Shown here in pieces: positions 43,978 through 54,020 of a stretch of DNA of 64,000 bases (positions within the stretch are counted from its first letter, which is position 1; every line of letters starts with the position of its first letter). The DNA comes from Gammaproteobacteria bacterium. Lineage in GTDB: Bacteria; Pseudomonadota; Gammaproteobacteria; Pseudomonadales; Azotimanducaceae. Made by a program: the position numbers and the translations under genes. The notes under the pieces were generated by a model, which saw only the letters and a program-made list of their open reading frames with translations, was not told where the DNA came from and made no database searches. Location: contig VXNY01000031.1 of the NCBI GenBank assembly GCA_009840305.1, forward strand, positions 124,001 through 188,000, given 5' to 3'.

Positions 43978-45176
43978 CGAAAACTGATTCCAATTGCTGA
44001 TTTAACGTCTTCCAGAGTCTCTTTCGCAACAGTTCGTGCATTCTCTGATCCTTCCTGTATCACATGTCGAACTCGTTGAGGATCCTCTAAATAAGGTTCG
44101 GCGCGAGACCGAAAGACTCGTTGTTCGTGTTGTAATGCATCTATTAACGGTCCCTTACAGTCCAAACACCCGATACCAGCGGATGTGCATCCCTCGGTGA
44201 CCCAGTCCAAGGTTTCTGGCGATGAATAAATCTTGTGTAGTGAATAGGTGGGGCACTTATCTGGATCGCCACGATCGTGTCGGCGTACTCGAGCCGGATC
44301 GGTTTGCATCGTCCGAATCTTTTGTTCTAGCTTCTTAGGTTCTTCTCGTAAGTAGATTGTGTTATTGTAGGACTTGGACATTTTTTCTCCGTCAAGCCCA
44401 GGTAGTGTGGCGGTCTCAGTTAGTAAGACTTCAGGCTCAGGTAGTAACACCCTACCAACACCCTCGAGATAACCTAACAGACGCTCTCTTTCGTCTTCGT
44501 TCAAGTAATGTTGTTCGAATAGCTGCGCTCGTACCCTTTCTATCCCTTCAGAATTTCCAGCCTCGACAAATTCCCGATGCACCGACCGATATTGTTGTCG
44601 CAGTTTCTTTGGTAATCGTTCTACCGCCTTCTTAGCAACGGACTCCCAGCGATGCCCACGACCAAAAGTGAAATTGAATGTACGTGCGATTTCACGAGTG
44701 AGTTCGACATGGGCGACTTGGTCCGCGCCGACGGGTACGCGCCCGCCTCGATACATCAGAATATCAGCTGCTTGAAGAACCGGATAACCTAAAAATCCGT
44801 AAGTGTTAAGATCTCGATCTTGAAGCCGTTTAATCGTGTCTTTGTATGTAGGTACGCGTTCCAGCCAAGACAAAGGCGTAACCATGGAGAGCAATACGTG
44901 AAGTTCTGCGTGTTCTGGTACTTTACTCTGTACGAACACAGTAGCAGACGAAGGTGAAACTCCACTAGCGAACCAATCTACCACCATATCGTGGGTGTCC
45001 TGTTCAATTTGTTCGGTCGAGTGGTAATTCGTGGTAAGAGCATGCCAATCCGCGACAAAAAAGAAACATTCGTACTTGTGTTGTAGATTAGCCCAATTCT
45101 TGATCGCACCGTGGAAGTGACCAAGGTGCAAACGACCTGTGGGGCGCATACCAGAAACAACGCGATCTTCGTTCAA
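43974..45176 (-). CDS. trpS: Tryptophanyl-tRNA synthetase
   Basis: The 400-residue class I synthetase shows GMRPTGRLHLGHFHGAI (HIGH region), the dimer/tryptophan region VADWHALTTNY and VGADQVAHVELTREIARTFN, and GLDGEKMSKSYNNTIYL (KMSKS). This is the longer TrpS form (about 400 residues) of many gammaproteobacteria, with an extra insertion compared to the 334-residue E. coli enzyme. It attaches tryptophan to its tRNA. The neighbours scpA and scpB are the usual ones. Confidence 0.95.
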   Translation of the reverse strand: MNEDRVVSGMRPTGRLHLGHFHGAIKNWANLQHKYECFFFVADWHALTTNYHSTEQIEQDTHDMVVDWFASGVSPSSATVFVQSKVPEHAELHVLLSMVTPLSWLERVPTYKDTIKRLQDRDLNTYGFLGYPVLQAADILMYRGGRVPVGADQVAHVELTREIARTFNFTFGRGHRWESVAKKAVERLPKKLRQQYRSVHREFVEAGNSEGIERVRAQLFEQHYLNEDERERLLGYLEGVGRVLLPEPEVLLTETATLPGLDGEKMSKSYNNTIYLREEPKKLEQKIRTMQTDPARVRRHDRGDPDKCPTYSLHKIYSSPETLDWVTEGCTSAGIGCLDCKGPLIDALQHEQRVFRSRAEPYLEDPQRVRHVIQEGSENARTVAKETLEDVKSAIGISFR

Positions 45177-45264
45177 AACTCAGTAATTCTCTATCAAAAA
45201 AATGTATGTTAAACGCGAGACGTAGATTTTTAGTCAATTGGATGAGCAAAAGACCAATTTACAA

Positions 45265-45885
45265 TCAATCCTGGCCGGGCAGTACCCCAAGACCTTGACG
45301 AACTATCGTTGGGAAACCGTTTTCGAGATCGACCAATGTAGTGAATTCCTGTCCGAGTGCTCCGCCATCCAAGATTGCGTCAACGTCGTGTTCTAGTCGA
45401 CTTCTAAAAGTCTTTGGATCCGTCAATGGAAAGTCCTCCTCGGGCAAGATCATCGTAGTCGAAAGAATAGGTTCATCCAGTGCTTCCAGTAAAGCAAGTG
45501 CAATTTCGGAATCTGGAATCCGCAATCCAATCGTCTTGCGTTTGGTACCTACTACTCTTCTAGGTACGTCTCTAGATGCCTTCAGGATAAAAGTGAAAGG
45601 ACCCGGCGTCGCCCGTCGAATCAACCGATAAGAGGCATTATCCACGTGAGCGTACATTGACAAATCAGATAAGTCTTTGCAAACCAACGTCATCAAGTGG
45701 TTCGAATGCAATTTCCGAATTGTGCGTATCCGATCAAGGGCACTAGCATCCGTTAACCGGCAACCGAGTGCGTAGGTAGCATCTGTGGGGTAAACGATGA
45801 CGCCAGTACTCCGCAAAATTTTCACGGCCTCATTAATGAGTCGAGGTTGTGGGTTAGTCGGATGAATTTCGAAAAATTGACTCAA
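45265..45885 (-). CDS. yciO: Sua5/YciO/YrdC-family protein, YciO-like
   Basis: The 206-residue protein has the YrdC-like fold: IVYPTDATYALGCRL, KLHSNHLMTLVCKDLS, then RATPGPFTFILKAS and IGLRIPD. The usual KRP(x) block is replaced by L-H-S-N-H, as in the YciO branch rather than TsaC. TsaC makes threonylcarbamoyl-AMP for tRNA t6A; YciO has weak activity of that kind and may serve another role. It is 13 bases after ung. Confidence 0.88.
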   Translation of the reverse strand: MSQFFEIHPTNPQPRLINEAVKILRSTGVIVYPTDATYALGCRLTDASALDRIRTIRKLHSNHLMTLVCKDLSDLSMYAHVDNASYRLIRRATPGPFTFILKASRDVPRRVVGTKRKTIGLRIPDSEIALALLEALDEPILSTTMILPEEDFPLTDPKTFRSRLEHDVDAILDGGALGQEFTTLVDLENGFPTIVRQGLGVLPGQD

Positions 45886-45898
45886 TGAAGACTCCTTC

Positions 45899-46612
45899 TC
45901 ACTCTACTTGAAACCAATCGATGGGTTCGTATCCATAGCTTTGAAGATAGCTATTTGTTTTAGAAAAGTGGCGACATCCAAAAAATCCTCGTTCGGCTGA
46001 AAGAGGTGATGGATGTGGCGCGCTGAGCACATAGTGTTTTCGACGATCAACTATCGCTCCCTTTTCTTGCGCCGGGCGACCCCATAACAGGAAAACGACG
46101 TTGTCTCGGTGTTCGTTCACAATATTCACGATTTTGTCTGTGAACTGTTCCCAACCGTACCCCTGATGTGATCCCGACCGACCCGCAACAACCGTTAAGA
46201 CAGAATTTAGCAACAACACACCCTGGGCTGCCCATCCGTTCAAACAGCCTTGGCCCATTGGAAACTGACCATGTGAGGAAGTCGAAGTGTGCATATCTTC
46301 TTGAATTTCTTGAAAGATGTTCCGTAAGGAAGGAGGCGGCGGAACACCAGGCTTCACGCTAAAACTGAGACCGTGAGCTTGATTTTCGCCATGATACGGG
46401 TCCTGACCGATTACTACGACACGGACTCGATCGAGAGGACAATGATCCAATGCGTTGAAGACTTCCCGCATTGGTGGGTAGATTCGTTTCCCCGCCCGTA
46501 GTTCAGATTGCAAAAAAGTCCGCAATCGCATCATGTATGGTGCCGTAAGATCTTCAGCCAGAACATTCTTCCAAGACGGATGAAGCTTTATTCGACTTGT
46601 TGTTTCCGTCAT
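45899..46612 (-). CDS. ung: Uracil-DNA glycosylase
   Basis: The 237-residue family-1 UDG has the water-activating loop VVVIGQDPYHGENQAHGLSF, the uracil-binding LLLNSVLTV and the leucine loop HPSPLSAERGFFGCRHFSKT. It removes uracil from DNA. The start overlaps lysS by four bases, so the two are coupled. Confidence 0.96.
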   Translation of the reverse strand: MTETTSRIKLHPSWKNVLAEDLTAPYMMRLRTFLQSELRAGKRIYPPMREVFNALDHCPLDRVRVVVIGQDPYHGENQAHGLSFSVKPGVPPPPSLRNIFQEIQEDMHTSTSSHGQFPMGQGCLNGWAAQGVLLLNSVLTVVAGRSGSHQGYGWEQFTDKIVNIVNEHRDNVVFLLWGRPAQEKGAIVDRRKHYVLSAPHPSPLSAERGFFGCRHFSKTNSYLQSYGYEPIDWFQVE

Positions 46613-48093
46613 GGATTGACGGACTTCATCTGTGGAAACAGCAATACATCTCGAATGGTTGATGTGTTAGTAAAGAGCATAACTAGTCGATCAATTCCAA
46701 GTCCTTCACCAGCTGAAGGCGGTAAACCATACTGCAACGCGGTGATGTAGTCTTGATCGAAGTGCATTGCCTCATCATCGCCACGCTGTAGTCGCTCTAC
46801 CTGAGTCTTGAATCTGTCTGCCTGGTCTTCTGGGTCATTGAGTTCGGAAAAACCGTTAGCAATCTCGCGTCCGCCTACAAAATACTCAAAGCGATCCGCA
46901 AACAATGGGTCCGCTTCGTTGCGTCGGGCGAGCGGCGATATTTCAATGGGATATTGCACGATGAAACACGGTTGAATCAATGTGGGTTCTACCAATGTCT
47001 CAAATACTTCATTAAGCACCCCACCCCACCCTAAATCACTAGGAAGCGAAACATCGTGCTGCGCGGCGTGTTGCCTCAATATTCTTTCATCCCGCACATC
47101 AGAAATCTGAGACACTCCTAAGGCTGAAGCTACACTCTCCGCCATAGTCAACACTTTCGGTTCCTTAGTGAAGGAAATTTCGTGGTCGCCCCACCTAATG
47201 GTATCGGTCTGACATATTGCGAGCGCGACATCGTAGATCAGTTCACTCGTTAAAGCAATCAAGTCTTCATAGGTCGCATACGCTTGATAGAACTCCAGCA
47301 TCGTGAATTCTGGGTTGTGTCGAGTCGACAAGCCCTCATTCCGAAAGTTTCGATTGATCTCGTAAACCCTTTCGAAACCACCTACGACGAGACGTTTTAG
47401 ATACAACTCCGGCGCGACACGAAGGAACAAATCCATTTCTAGCACGTTATGGTGCGTGACGAATGGTTTCGCAACTGCACCACCCGGAATCGGGTGCATC
47501 ATAGGTGTTTCTACTTCTAAATAGCCTCGAGAGTCAAAAAACTGACGAACTGATTTGATAACTTGCGTTCGTGTCTCAAACAACTTCCTGGAACTCTCAT
47601 TAGCGATTAAATCGAGATAACGACGACGATACTTAAGCTCCTGATCCTCAATGCCCTGGTACTTGCTTGGAAATGGCTGCAGCGATTTCGTCAACAGTTT
47701 GAACTCGGTAGCCTGCACGGTCAGTTCACCCTTGTTCGTTCGCATTAACGTTCCACTGATACCGACAATGTCCCCCAAGTCCGTTAATTCCTTAAATAGA
47801 GTGTACTCCTCGTCGGATAGCGAATCTGATCTCAAATAACACTGAAGTGTGCCGGATACGTCCCGGAGAGACACGAAACTCGCTCGACCCATGTCCCGCC
47901 GAAGAACAATTCGACCAGCAAGAGTAACCCAACGCTGATGCTGTTCGAGTTGCTCTTTAGTCGCATTTACGTACTCGCGCTGCAAGTCATTGGCAAAGTG
48001 CGTTCTACACCAGTCATTAGGAAATGCCTCACCTAGTTCGCGTAACCGCGCCAACTTCCGCCGGCGAACGGCAACTTCGTCGCGCTCGTCCAT
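46609..48093 (-). CDS. lysS: Lysyl-tRNA synthetase, class II
   Basis: The 494-residue enzyme has an OB-fold (GRASFVSLRDVSGTLQCYLR) and class II motifs: motif 1 FFDSRGYLEVETPMMHPIPG, motif 2 NFRNEGLSTRHNPEFTMLEF and motif 3 GLGIDRLVMLFTNTSTIRDV. It attaches lysine to its tRNA. The first base of its ATG is the last of prfB, the ancient prfB-lysS coupling. Confidence 0.97.
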   Translation of the reverse strand: MDERDEVAVRRRKLARLRELGEAFPNDWCRTHFANDLQREYVNATKEQLEQHQRWVTLAGRIVLRRDMGRASFVSLRDVSGTLQCYLRSDSLSDEEYTLFKELTDLGDIVGISGTLMRTNKGELTVQATEFKLLTKSLQPFPSKYQGIEDQELKYRRRYLDLIANESSRKLFETRTQVIKSVRQFFDSRGYLEVETPMMHPIPGGAVAKPFVTHHNVLEMDLFLRVAPELYLKRLVVGGFERVYEINRNFRNEGLSTRHNPEFTMLEFYQAYATYEDLIALTSELIYDVALAICQTDTIRWGDHEISFTKEPKVLTMAESVASALGVSQISDVRDERILRQHAAQHDVSLPSDLGWGGVLNEVFETLVEPTLIQPCFIVQYPIEISPLARRNEADPLFADRFEYFVGGREIANGFSELNDPEDQADRFKTQVERLQRGDDEAMHFDQDYITALQYGLPPSAGEGLGIDRLVMLFTNTSTIRDVLLFPQMKSVNP

Positions 48094-49191
48094 TAGATTC
48101 CCGCCAACAAATTTGCTTCCATAAATGTTTTAAGATCGCCATCCAAGACTCGATCAGGATCGGAGCGCTCCACTCCAGTACGATGATCCTTCACTCGAGA
48201 TTGATCAAGAACGTAAGAACGGACTTGACTACCGAAACCGATTTTTGGTTTGGCATCCTCCATAGCTTGTCGCTCGGCTTGTTTTTCTTCCTGAATCATA
48301 TAGAAGAGTTTCGCACGTAATTGTTTCCACGCCTGTGCCCTGTTCTTGTGCTGAGAACGTTCACTTTGGCACTGTACGACTGTCTTCGTAGGTAGATGAG
48401 TAAGACGTACAGCTGAGTCGGTCTGATTCACGTGCTGCCCGCCAGCACCACTCGCTCGATAGGTGTCCGTGCGTACTTCACTTGGATCAATTTCCACTTC
48501 CACATCGTCGTCGATATCCGCATAAACAAACACTGACGCGAACGAAGTATGCCTTCTGTGGTTGGAGTCGAATGGAGAATTGCGGACTAAGCGATGAACA
48601 CCGGTTTCTGTTCGGAGCCAACCGTAGGCGTGATCTCCTTGGACAAATATTGTAGAACTGCGAATCCCAGCGATATCGCCGTCGGAAAGTTCAACAACAC
48701 GGTACTTGAAGTCATTTTTTTCACACCACTGCACATACATTCGAAAAAGCATGCTTGCCCAGTCTTGCGACTCAGTACCACCCTCTCCAAATTGAATGTC
48801 AATGTATGCGTTTTGCGGGTCAAGTTCGTTTGAAAACATCTTTCGAAGTTCTAATTCTTGCAAAGACGCTTCGACAGAGTCTAGCTGTAAGTCGATTTCA
48901 TCGAACATCTCTGTATCTTGCTCGTCAATCGCCAAAGCGAAAAATTCTTCAGATTCTTGTAACTGATTAAGAATTTGTTCAATTCCTTGTATGGAAGTTT
49001 TTAGTGAAGATTGTTCTTTGGCGAGAGATTCAGACAATGAGACGTCACTCCAAACCTCAGGATTCGAGAGTTCTAACTCGATTTCTGCTAGTCGGTCTTT
49101 ATTTGCTGCGTAGTCAAAGAGAGTCTCGATATGCGATAGTACGAATACGCAGGTCTTTTAATCGTTCTCTTAATGAGGTCAGTTCAGCCAA
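48093..49191 (-). CDS. prfB: Peptide chain release factor 2, with programmed frameshift
   Basis: The main frame (from 49113 down) holds the codon-recognition and GGQ domains: SGAGGQHVNQTDSAVRL with the catalytic GGQ, and VHRLVRNSPFDSNHRRHTSF; the SPF tripeptide reads UGA/UAA. The start is TTG at 49191 with GGAG seven bases before it. The first 25 codons (AELTSLRERLKDLRIRTIA...) run into an in-frame TGA at 49114-49116, and a +1 shift at CTTTGAC joins them to YAANKDRLAEIEL. Annotated without the shift, the protein would lack its N-terminus. RF2 levels thus self-regulate as in E. coli. Gene order recJ-prfB-lysS is conserved. Confidence 0.95.
49113..49119 (-). promoter_or_regulatory. prfB +1 frameshift site CTTTGAC
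   Basis: On the minus strand the heptamer CTT TGA C stands in the 0 frame 26 codons after the start. Slippage on CTT places GAC in frame and continues into RF2. The upstream Shine-Dalgarno-like helper of E. coli (AGGGGG) is reduced here to CGAGAC. Confidence 0.93.
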
Positions 49192-49221
49192 AGCAATTCT
49201 CCAAAATGAGTGATTCGTCGT

Positions 49222-50946
49222 TTAATTAGGTGATGGTTCGACATGTTCGACAATCAATTGCAAGGTTTGCCGTCCGCCGTACGCATTGAGTGAAGGTCGA
49301 AACGCGATTTTCACCCTTTCGGGTACGCGATTGTTCCTCTGAAATACGATGGCATTGAACAATCGATTCTCTCGGATGAGTTCTAACTTTAAGTGTTTCC
49401 CATTCGAAGTCAATTGTTGATTTAGCACTTGAAAATTTCCATGGAACAAGGGTTTGGGAAATGCTTGCCCCCAAGGTCCGAGAGCTTCAATTTTGTGTAC
49501 AAAGTCTAGGCAAAAGTGGTGATCTTCCAACTCGCCATCAGTATACACCACGTCATTGAAAGCGTTCTCCGGCGCGCGCTCTTTGACAAACGTATCAAAG
49601 ATATTGGCAAACCGTTCAAAACTTTCTCGATGAATGGTCAAACCCGCTGCCATTGCATGGCCACCATAGGAACGAATCAATTCGGGATAGGTCGTGTTTA
49701 TATCAGCTAAGATGTCTCGAATGTGAATACCTTCAATACTCCTACCCGATCCTTTGAGCAGTGATGCTTTGTCCCCTCGTCCTGCTGCAAACGCAATGGT
49801 AGGTCGGCAAATTTTTTGTGCGAGTTTTCCTGCAACAAGTCCGACAACACCTTCATGATAAGATTCATCAAAAATACAAACTCCACGCCTCTTCGGATCA
49901 ACGTGATCTTCGATGGTATCGAATGCGGTTTCAGTCATTTCTTGTTGGAGTTGTCTGCGTTGTTGATTAAATTGATGTAGCTCAGTCGCGTAAGGCAACG
50001 CAGACTTGATATCTTTAGCTAACAAAGCATGAATACCTACACTAATGTCTTTCAGACGTCCCGCTGCATTTAGTCTAGGCCCGATTTGAAATCCAAGCTC
50101 AACTTCACTAATTCTCTGAAGATTAACACCACTCAACGTACATAGCGTCTCTATTCCCGGTCTCGTTTTTCCGCTTTGCATGCGTTTGAGGCCCTGAGTT
50201 ACTAATAATCGATTATTGTGATCTAAGGGTACCAAGTCGACTACAGTGCCAAGAGCGACAAGATCTAAATAAGAAGCTAAATTTGGAGGCCTGGAACCGT
50301 GTTTTTCAAAAAAACCATTTTGGTGGAGATTTCGTCGCACTTTCAACATCAAATAGAAAGCGACTCCTACTCCTGCGGGTTGACTACCAAAATCACACCC
50401 CTGTAATTGAGGATTGACAATGGCATTGGCGGGAGGGAGTTCCTTCGGAGGCAAATGGTGATCGGTAATTACGACGTCGATTCCTTGTTTCCGTGCATGG
50501 GTTACGCCGTCAACAGAACTGATCCCGTTATCAACCGTTATGATCAGATTGGGTTCTAATCGTAGTAATGTCTCAACAAACGCTGTCGACAAGCCATACC
50601 CCATATCGAATCGATTGGGCACCGCAAAGTCAACATTCTTAGCACCAAGCTCTTTGAGAGCAGAAACGCACAACACACTGGCTGTCGCTCCATCGGTATC
50701 GAAATCTCCAGCAACAATAACTCGCTCTTGTTGCTCAATCGCGCGTACGATTCGATTCGCAGCCTCCTCTATCCCGAAGAGTCGATCCAAGGGAATCAAG
50801 TTGTCGAACCCATAGTCTAGGTCAGATCGACTCTCAACTCCACGAGCCGATAGAATACGCGCGAGAATCGGTTCTACATCGAGCTCTTCACTCAATTGCA
50901 TCCATCGATCCCCTACCTGTCGTTCCCGGATGATAGAACCGGTCAT
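49222..50946 (-). CDS. recJ: Single-strand-specific exonuclease RecJ
   Basis: The 574-residue DHH-family nuclease has motif I VIVAGDFDTDGATASVLCVS (Thr where most have Ala), motif II LIITVDNGISS, DHH in VVITDHHLPP, and GPRLNAAGRLKDISVGIHAL. The DHHA1 domain follows with GSGRSIEGIHIRDIL and the GGHAMAAGLTI motif, then the OB-fold. It degrades 5' single-stranded ends in repair and recombination. Position between dsbC and prfB is as in E. coli. Confidence 0.95.
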   Translation of the reverse strand: MTGSIIRERQVGDRWMQLSEELDVEPILARILSARGVESRSDLDYGFDNLIPLDRLFGIEEAANRIVRAIEQQERVIVAGDFDTDGATASVLCVSALKELGAKNVDFAVPNRFDMGYGLSTAFVETLLRLEPNLIITVDNGISSVDGVTHARKQGIDVVITDHHLPPKELPPANAIVNPQLQGCDFGSQPAGVGVAFYLMLKVRRNLHQNGFFEKHGSRPPNLASYLDLVALGTVVDLVPLDHNNRLLVTQGLKRMQSGKTRPGIETLCTLSGVNLQRISEVELGFQIGPRLNAAGRLKDISVGIHALLAKDIKSALPYATELHQFNQQRRQLQQEMTETAFDTIEDHVDPKRRGVCIFDESYHEGVVGLVAGKLAQKICRPTIAFAAGRGDKASLLKGSGRSIEGIHIRDILADINTTYPELIRSYGGHAMAAGLTIHRESFERFANIFDTFVKERAPENAFNDVVYTDGELEDHHFCLDFVHKIEALGPWGQAFPKPLFHGNFQVLNQQLTSNGKHLKLELIRENRLFNAIVFQRNNRVPERVKIAFRPSLNAYGGRQTLQLIVEHVEPSPN

Positions 50947-51067
50947 TAAGACTCTGTATGTATCGGGTTGTAGTGGAACCTAATCAGTGGCTAGACCAAT
51001 CCTCTAAACTATTAACTCGGTAAATTTCTTCAAAGTTAAGAAGAACTCAACAGCGCACTGTACGTCG

Positions 51068-51883
51068 TTACGAATCGGAACTCTCAAGTTGCTCCAGAAT
51101 CTGAACCAATTGTGCAGGTTTTTGATATCCTGGAATCAAGCTACCATCTCCAAGAATCAATGCAGGAGTGCCTCTAACTTGCATCTTTAGCCCGAGTTGG
51201 TGATGCTCAGCCACGGGATTTTCACAACTCTTTTGTTCAATTTCCTTGCCGTTTTTTAGTAAAGTCATAGCTGCGTTGGGATCGTCGGCACACCACGCCG
51301 AAACCAGATAGTTGGCACTTGACGAATCCACGCCGGCACGAGGGAAAGCTAGGTATCGTATTTCAATCCCTGCTTTGTTGTAATCGTCCATGTCTTTATG
51401 TAACAAGCGGCAGTAGCCACATGTAATGTCGGTAAACACATAGACTACTTTAGACTCTGATCCGTCGGTAATATCGGGAGCGAAATTTATGGATTCGTCC
51501 TTGTCCAATGCTTGCAACAACGCTGAGCGCGATTTGTTCCTGCTCTCTTCAGTAAGGTTGAATGGGAACTGGGCGTCGTCGCGCATTTCATAGAGCGTAC
51601 CAACGAAAAAGTGTTTTCCGGTACCGGTGATGTATAAGAATTCACTTGCCGGCGTTTCGACTAGAAAGAGATTCTCTACGGGTGTCTCTTCAATAGACTG
51701 AACTATTCCCCCGAGACGACGAACTGTTTCGGTTACGGTTTCTTGTTTTTGTTCAAGTTCCACATCCGTAGCGTTCGATTCCGTTGTTTCTTGCGTACTG
51801 CTGGTCACTCCAAAAAACAGCAGAACGACCATCATAAGTGAAATTAGTGGCGTCGGTATGATTTTTTGTTGTTCTACATTCAT
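51068..51883 (-). CDS. dsbC: Thiol:disulfide interchange protein DsbC
   Basis: The 271-residue protein starts with a signal peptide (PLISLMMVVLLFFGVTSSTQ), has an N-terminal dimerisation domain (VETPASEFLYITGTGKHFFV, GTLYEMRDD) and a thioredoxin fold with the active site DITCGYCRLLHKDM. The CGYC pair and the cis-Pro in RGTPALILGDG identify a DsbC-type isomerase of the periplasm. It follows xerD by nine bases; recJ starts 121 bases further on. Confidence 0.94.
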   Translation of the reverse strand: MNVEQQKIIPTPLISLMMVVLLFFGVTSSTQETTESNATDVELEQKQETVTETVRRLGGIVQSIEETPVENLFLVETPASEFLYITGTGKHFFVGTLYEMRDDAQFPFNLTEESRNKSRSALLQALDKDESINFAPDITDGSESKVVYVFTDITCGYCRLLHKDMDDYNKAGIEIRYLAFPRAGVDSSSANYLVSAWCADDPNAAMTLLKNGKEIEQKSCENPVAEHHQLGLKMQVRGTPALILGDGSLIPGYQKPAQLVQILEQLESSDS

Positions 51884-51892
51884 AGTGATTTC

Positions 51893-52804
51893 TTATCCTC
51901 TGGGATGATGTTGCGTATGTATGTTTTTTAATCGTTGAGTAGCGACATGTGTGTAGATTTGTGTCGTAGACAGTGTTTCATGACCGAGCATCAACTGCAC
52001 CGAACGCAGGTCCGCTCCGTGATTGAGTAAGTGCGTTGCGAACGCGTGCCGTAATGAGTGAGGAGAAACAGGTTTCTCAATTCCAGCTCGTTGTGCGTAT
52101 CGTTTGATTCCATGCCAAAACGTCTGTCTACACATTCTTTGAGCACGTATACTCGGGAAAAGTTCGTTACAAACACCACCCTTCAAAAGCTCCGGACGAA
52201 TATTGTGCAAATATCGCTGTATCCAGTCTTGTGCGTCTTCGCCCAACGGGACTATCCGTTCCTTCGAACCTTTTCCAAAAACTCTCACGACACCCTGTCG
52301 AACATTCACTGCGCTCATGGGTAGATTCACGATCTCGCTTACCCGAAGACCTGTTGCGTACATCAACTCTAACATCACTCGATCTCGAAATTCCCACGTA
52401 CGTTTTTCCACTAGTGGGGCGTTAAGCAAATCATCTACATCATCCTCAGTGAGTACGTTTGCTAACGCGCGCCCAAGTTTCGGCAGCTGAATATGAGCGC
52501 AAGGATTGTGGTTAATGAGTCCTCGTTCGATTGCATATGTATAGAAGCCGCGCAGTGTGGACAATGCACGAGCGGAAGATCGTGTCGATGCACCCGTTCG
52601 TTGTCGAAACGCGAGATAATTCAAAATAGTAGCTTCATCGCATTCAAGCAATGAGCCTTGAAGCCATCGAAAAAGCTGTAATAAGTCCCGTTGATAAGCG
52701 TCGCAGGTCGCCGCCGACAAGCCTTTTTCGAGCCAAACATGTTGCATGTACCGCCGAATTTCCGTCGGTACATCCATGTTGTCTTTGTCCACTAATTTAG
52801 ACAT
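51893..52804 (-). CDS. xerD: Site-specific tyrosine recombinase XerD
   Basis: The protein has the SAM-like N-terminal domain (MQHVWLEKGLSAATCDAYQR) and the catalytic domain with the Arg in YATGLRVSEIVNLP, HSLRHAFATHLLNHGADLRS, then LGHETLSTTQIYTHV with the nucleophilic Tyr. It resolves chromosome dimers at dif with XerC. The start is uncertain: ATG at 52804 is given because a GGA lies at suitable distance; GTG at 52837 and ATG at 52777 are alternatives. It leads the xerD-dsbC-recJ order. Confidence 0.94.
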   Translation of the reverse strand: MSKLVDKDNMDVPTEIRRYMQHVWLEKGLSAATCDAYQRDLLQLFRWLQGSLLECDEATILNYLAFRQRTGASTRSSARALSTLRGFYTYAIERGLINHNPCAHIQLPKLGRALANVLTEDDVDDLLNAPLVEKRTWEFRDRVMLELMYATGLRVSEIVNLPMSAVNVRQGVVRVFGKGSKERIVPLGEDAQDWIQRYLHNIRPELLKGGVCNELFPSIRAQRMCRQTFWHGIKRYAQRAGIEKPVSPHSLRHAFATHLLNHGADLRSVQLMLGHETLSTTQIYTHVATQRLKNIHTQHHPRG

Positions 52805-52885
52805 CCTTGTCATTTCCACAGTGCGATGTCTGAGCACCGAACTGTTTTAGAACTTTAAGTCAAGGTTACTTTATTATGCCTAAAG

Positions 52886-53236
52886 TTAAACTTTTTCTTT
52901 GATCCGAGCAGAACGACCAGAGCGGTCTCGTAAATAGTAGAGCTTCGCCTTACGCACGTCTCCTCGCCGCAACACCTTGATCGACTCAATCGCCGGACTG
53001 TGCGTCTGAAAGGTTCGTTCCACTCCTACACCATGGGAAATCTTGCGAACAGTGAATGAGGAATTCAGTCCCCGATTTTGTTTCGCGATTACCGCACCTT
53101 CAAAGGCTTGTAGTCGATCTCTCGAACCTTCCCGAACCACGACGCGAACAGAAACTGTGTCGCCAGCCCGAAACTCGGGTACTGAGTCTTTCATTTGTTC
53201 ATTTTCGATCTGTTCAATTATTTTGTTATTTCGCAC
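52886..53236 (-). CDS. rplS: 50S ribosomal protein L19
   Basis: The 116-residue protein matches L19: [40 protein letters not shown] and [20 protein letters not shown]. The start is GTG at 53236, exactly where the family begins and seven bases after a perfect AGGAGG; a longer frame to 53290 is spurious. That AGGAGG and the start lie inside the last codons of trmD, so the genes overlap by 19 bases. L19 sits at the subunit interface. Confidence 0.97.
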   Translation of the reverse strand: MRNNKIIEQIENEQMKDSVPEFRAGDTVSVRVVVREGSRDRLQAFEGAVIAKQNRGLNSSFTVRKISHGVGVERTFQTHSPAIESIKVLRRGDVRKAKLYYLRDRSGRSARIKEKV

Positions 53237-54009
53237 AAAGGTTCCTCCTGGATAGTTTCTAAGTTCGCTGGCTGGGCGTTTAATACACAATTACGCAATT
53301 CCGCCGATTCCGTATCTTTATTGACTCGCTGGACCAACAAGTCAGGTCGCCGTTTCCATGTCTTTTCGATTCGTTGCTGATGTCGCCAACGTTTGACCGC
53401 GCGGTGGTCCCCTGAAAGCAACACCTCGGGTACTTCCACACCCTCAAAAACCCGGGGGCGAGTGTACTGCGGACAGTCTAATAGATCGTCTGTAAACGAC
53501 TCGCACTCTATTGATTCAGGGTTGTTCACTGTACCCTCAATATATCGACCAATTACATCAATTACAACGGATGCAGCAAGTTCCCCGCCAGTAAGTACAT
53601 AGTCTCCGATGGAAATTTCCAAATCCACGTAGTTTGTGATAAACCTCTCATCGACGCCTTCATATCGACCCGCAACCAACAATAGTGCGTCGAGTTGCGA
53701 AAGTTCTGTTGCTAGTGACTGAGAAAATAGAGTACCTTGAGGTGAAAGTAACGCAGTTTTGAGATTTCGAGGTCTTACTCTTTCTCGTGCGGCCTGCACG
53801 CACGCGGCTAATGGTTCGGCCGCCATAACCATACCTGGACCGCCGCCGAATGGTCTGTCGTCGACACTACCATAAGCGTTCAATGGATAGTCTCTCGGGT
53901 TGATAGTCTCAAGCGATATATCGCCGCGTTCGATCGCACGACCAACGACCCCTTCTTTCAGTGAAGCTCTCACTAGATCAGGAAATATCGTTACGACACC
54001 TAGCCACAT
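53218..54009 (-). CDS. trmD: tRNA (guanine-N1)-methyltransferase TrmD
   Basis: The 263-residue SPOUT enzyme begins [23 protein letters not shown] at 54009 is chosen over 54042 because GAGG lies eight bases before it and the family starts there. The SAM knot shows [15 protein letters not shown] and [14 protein letters not shown], and [11 protein letters not shown] is the other conserved block. It methylates G37 of tRNAs. The tail, somewhat long and hydrophilic, overlaps the rplS start. It is 11 bases after rimM. Confidence 0.96.
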   Translation of the reverse strand: MWLGVVTIFPDLVRASLKEGVVGRAIERGDISLETINPRDYPLNAYGSVDDRPFGGGPGMVMAAEPLAACVQAARERVRPRNLKTALLSPQGTLFSQSLATELSQLDALLLVAGRYEGVDERFITNYVDLEISIGDYVLTGGELAASVVIDVIGRYIEGTVNNPESIECESFTDDLLDCPQYTRPRVFEGVEVPEVLLSGDHRAVKRWRHQQRIEKTWKRRPDLLVQRVNKDTESAELRNCVLNAQPANLETIQEEPLCEITK

Positions 54010-54020
54010 TTTTGAGTCCT

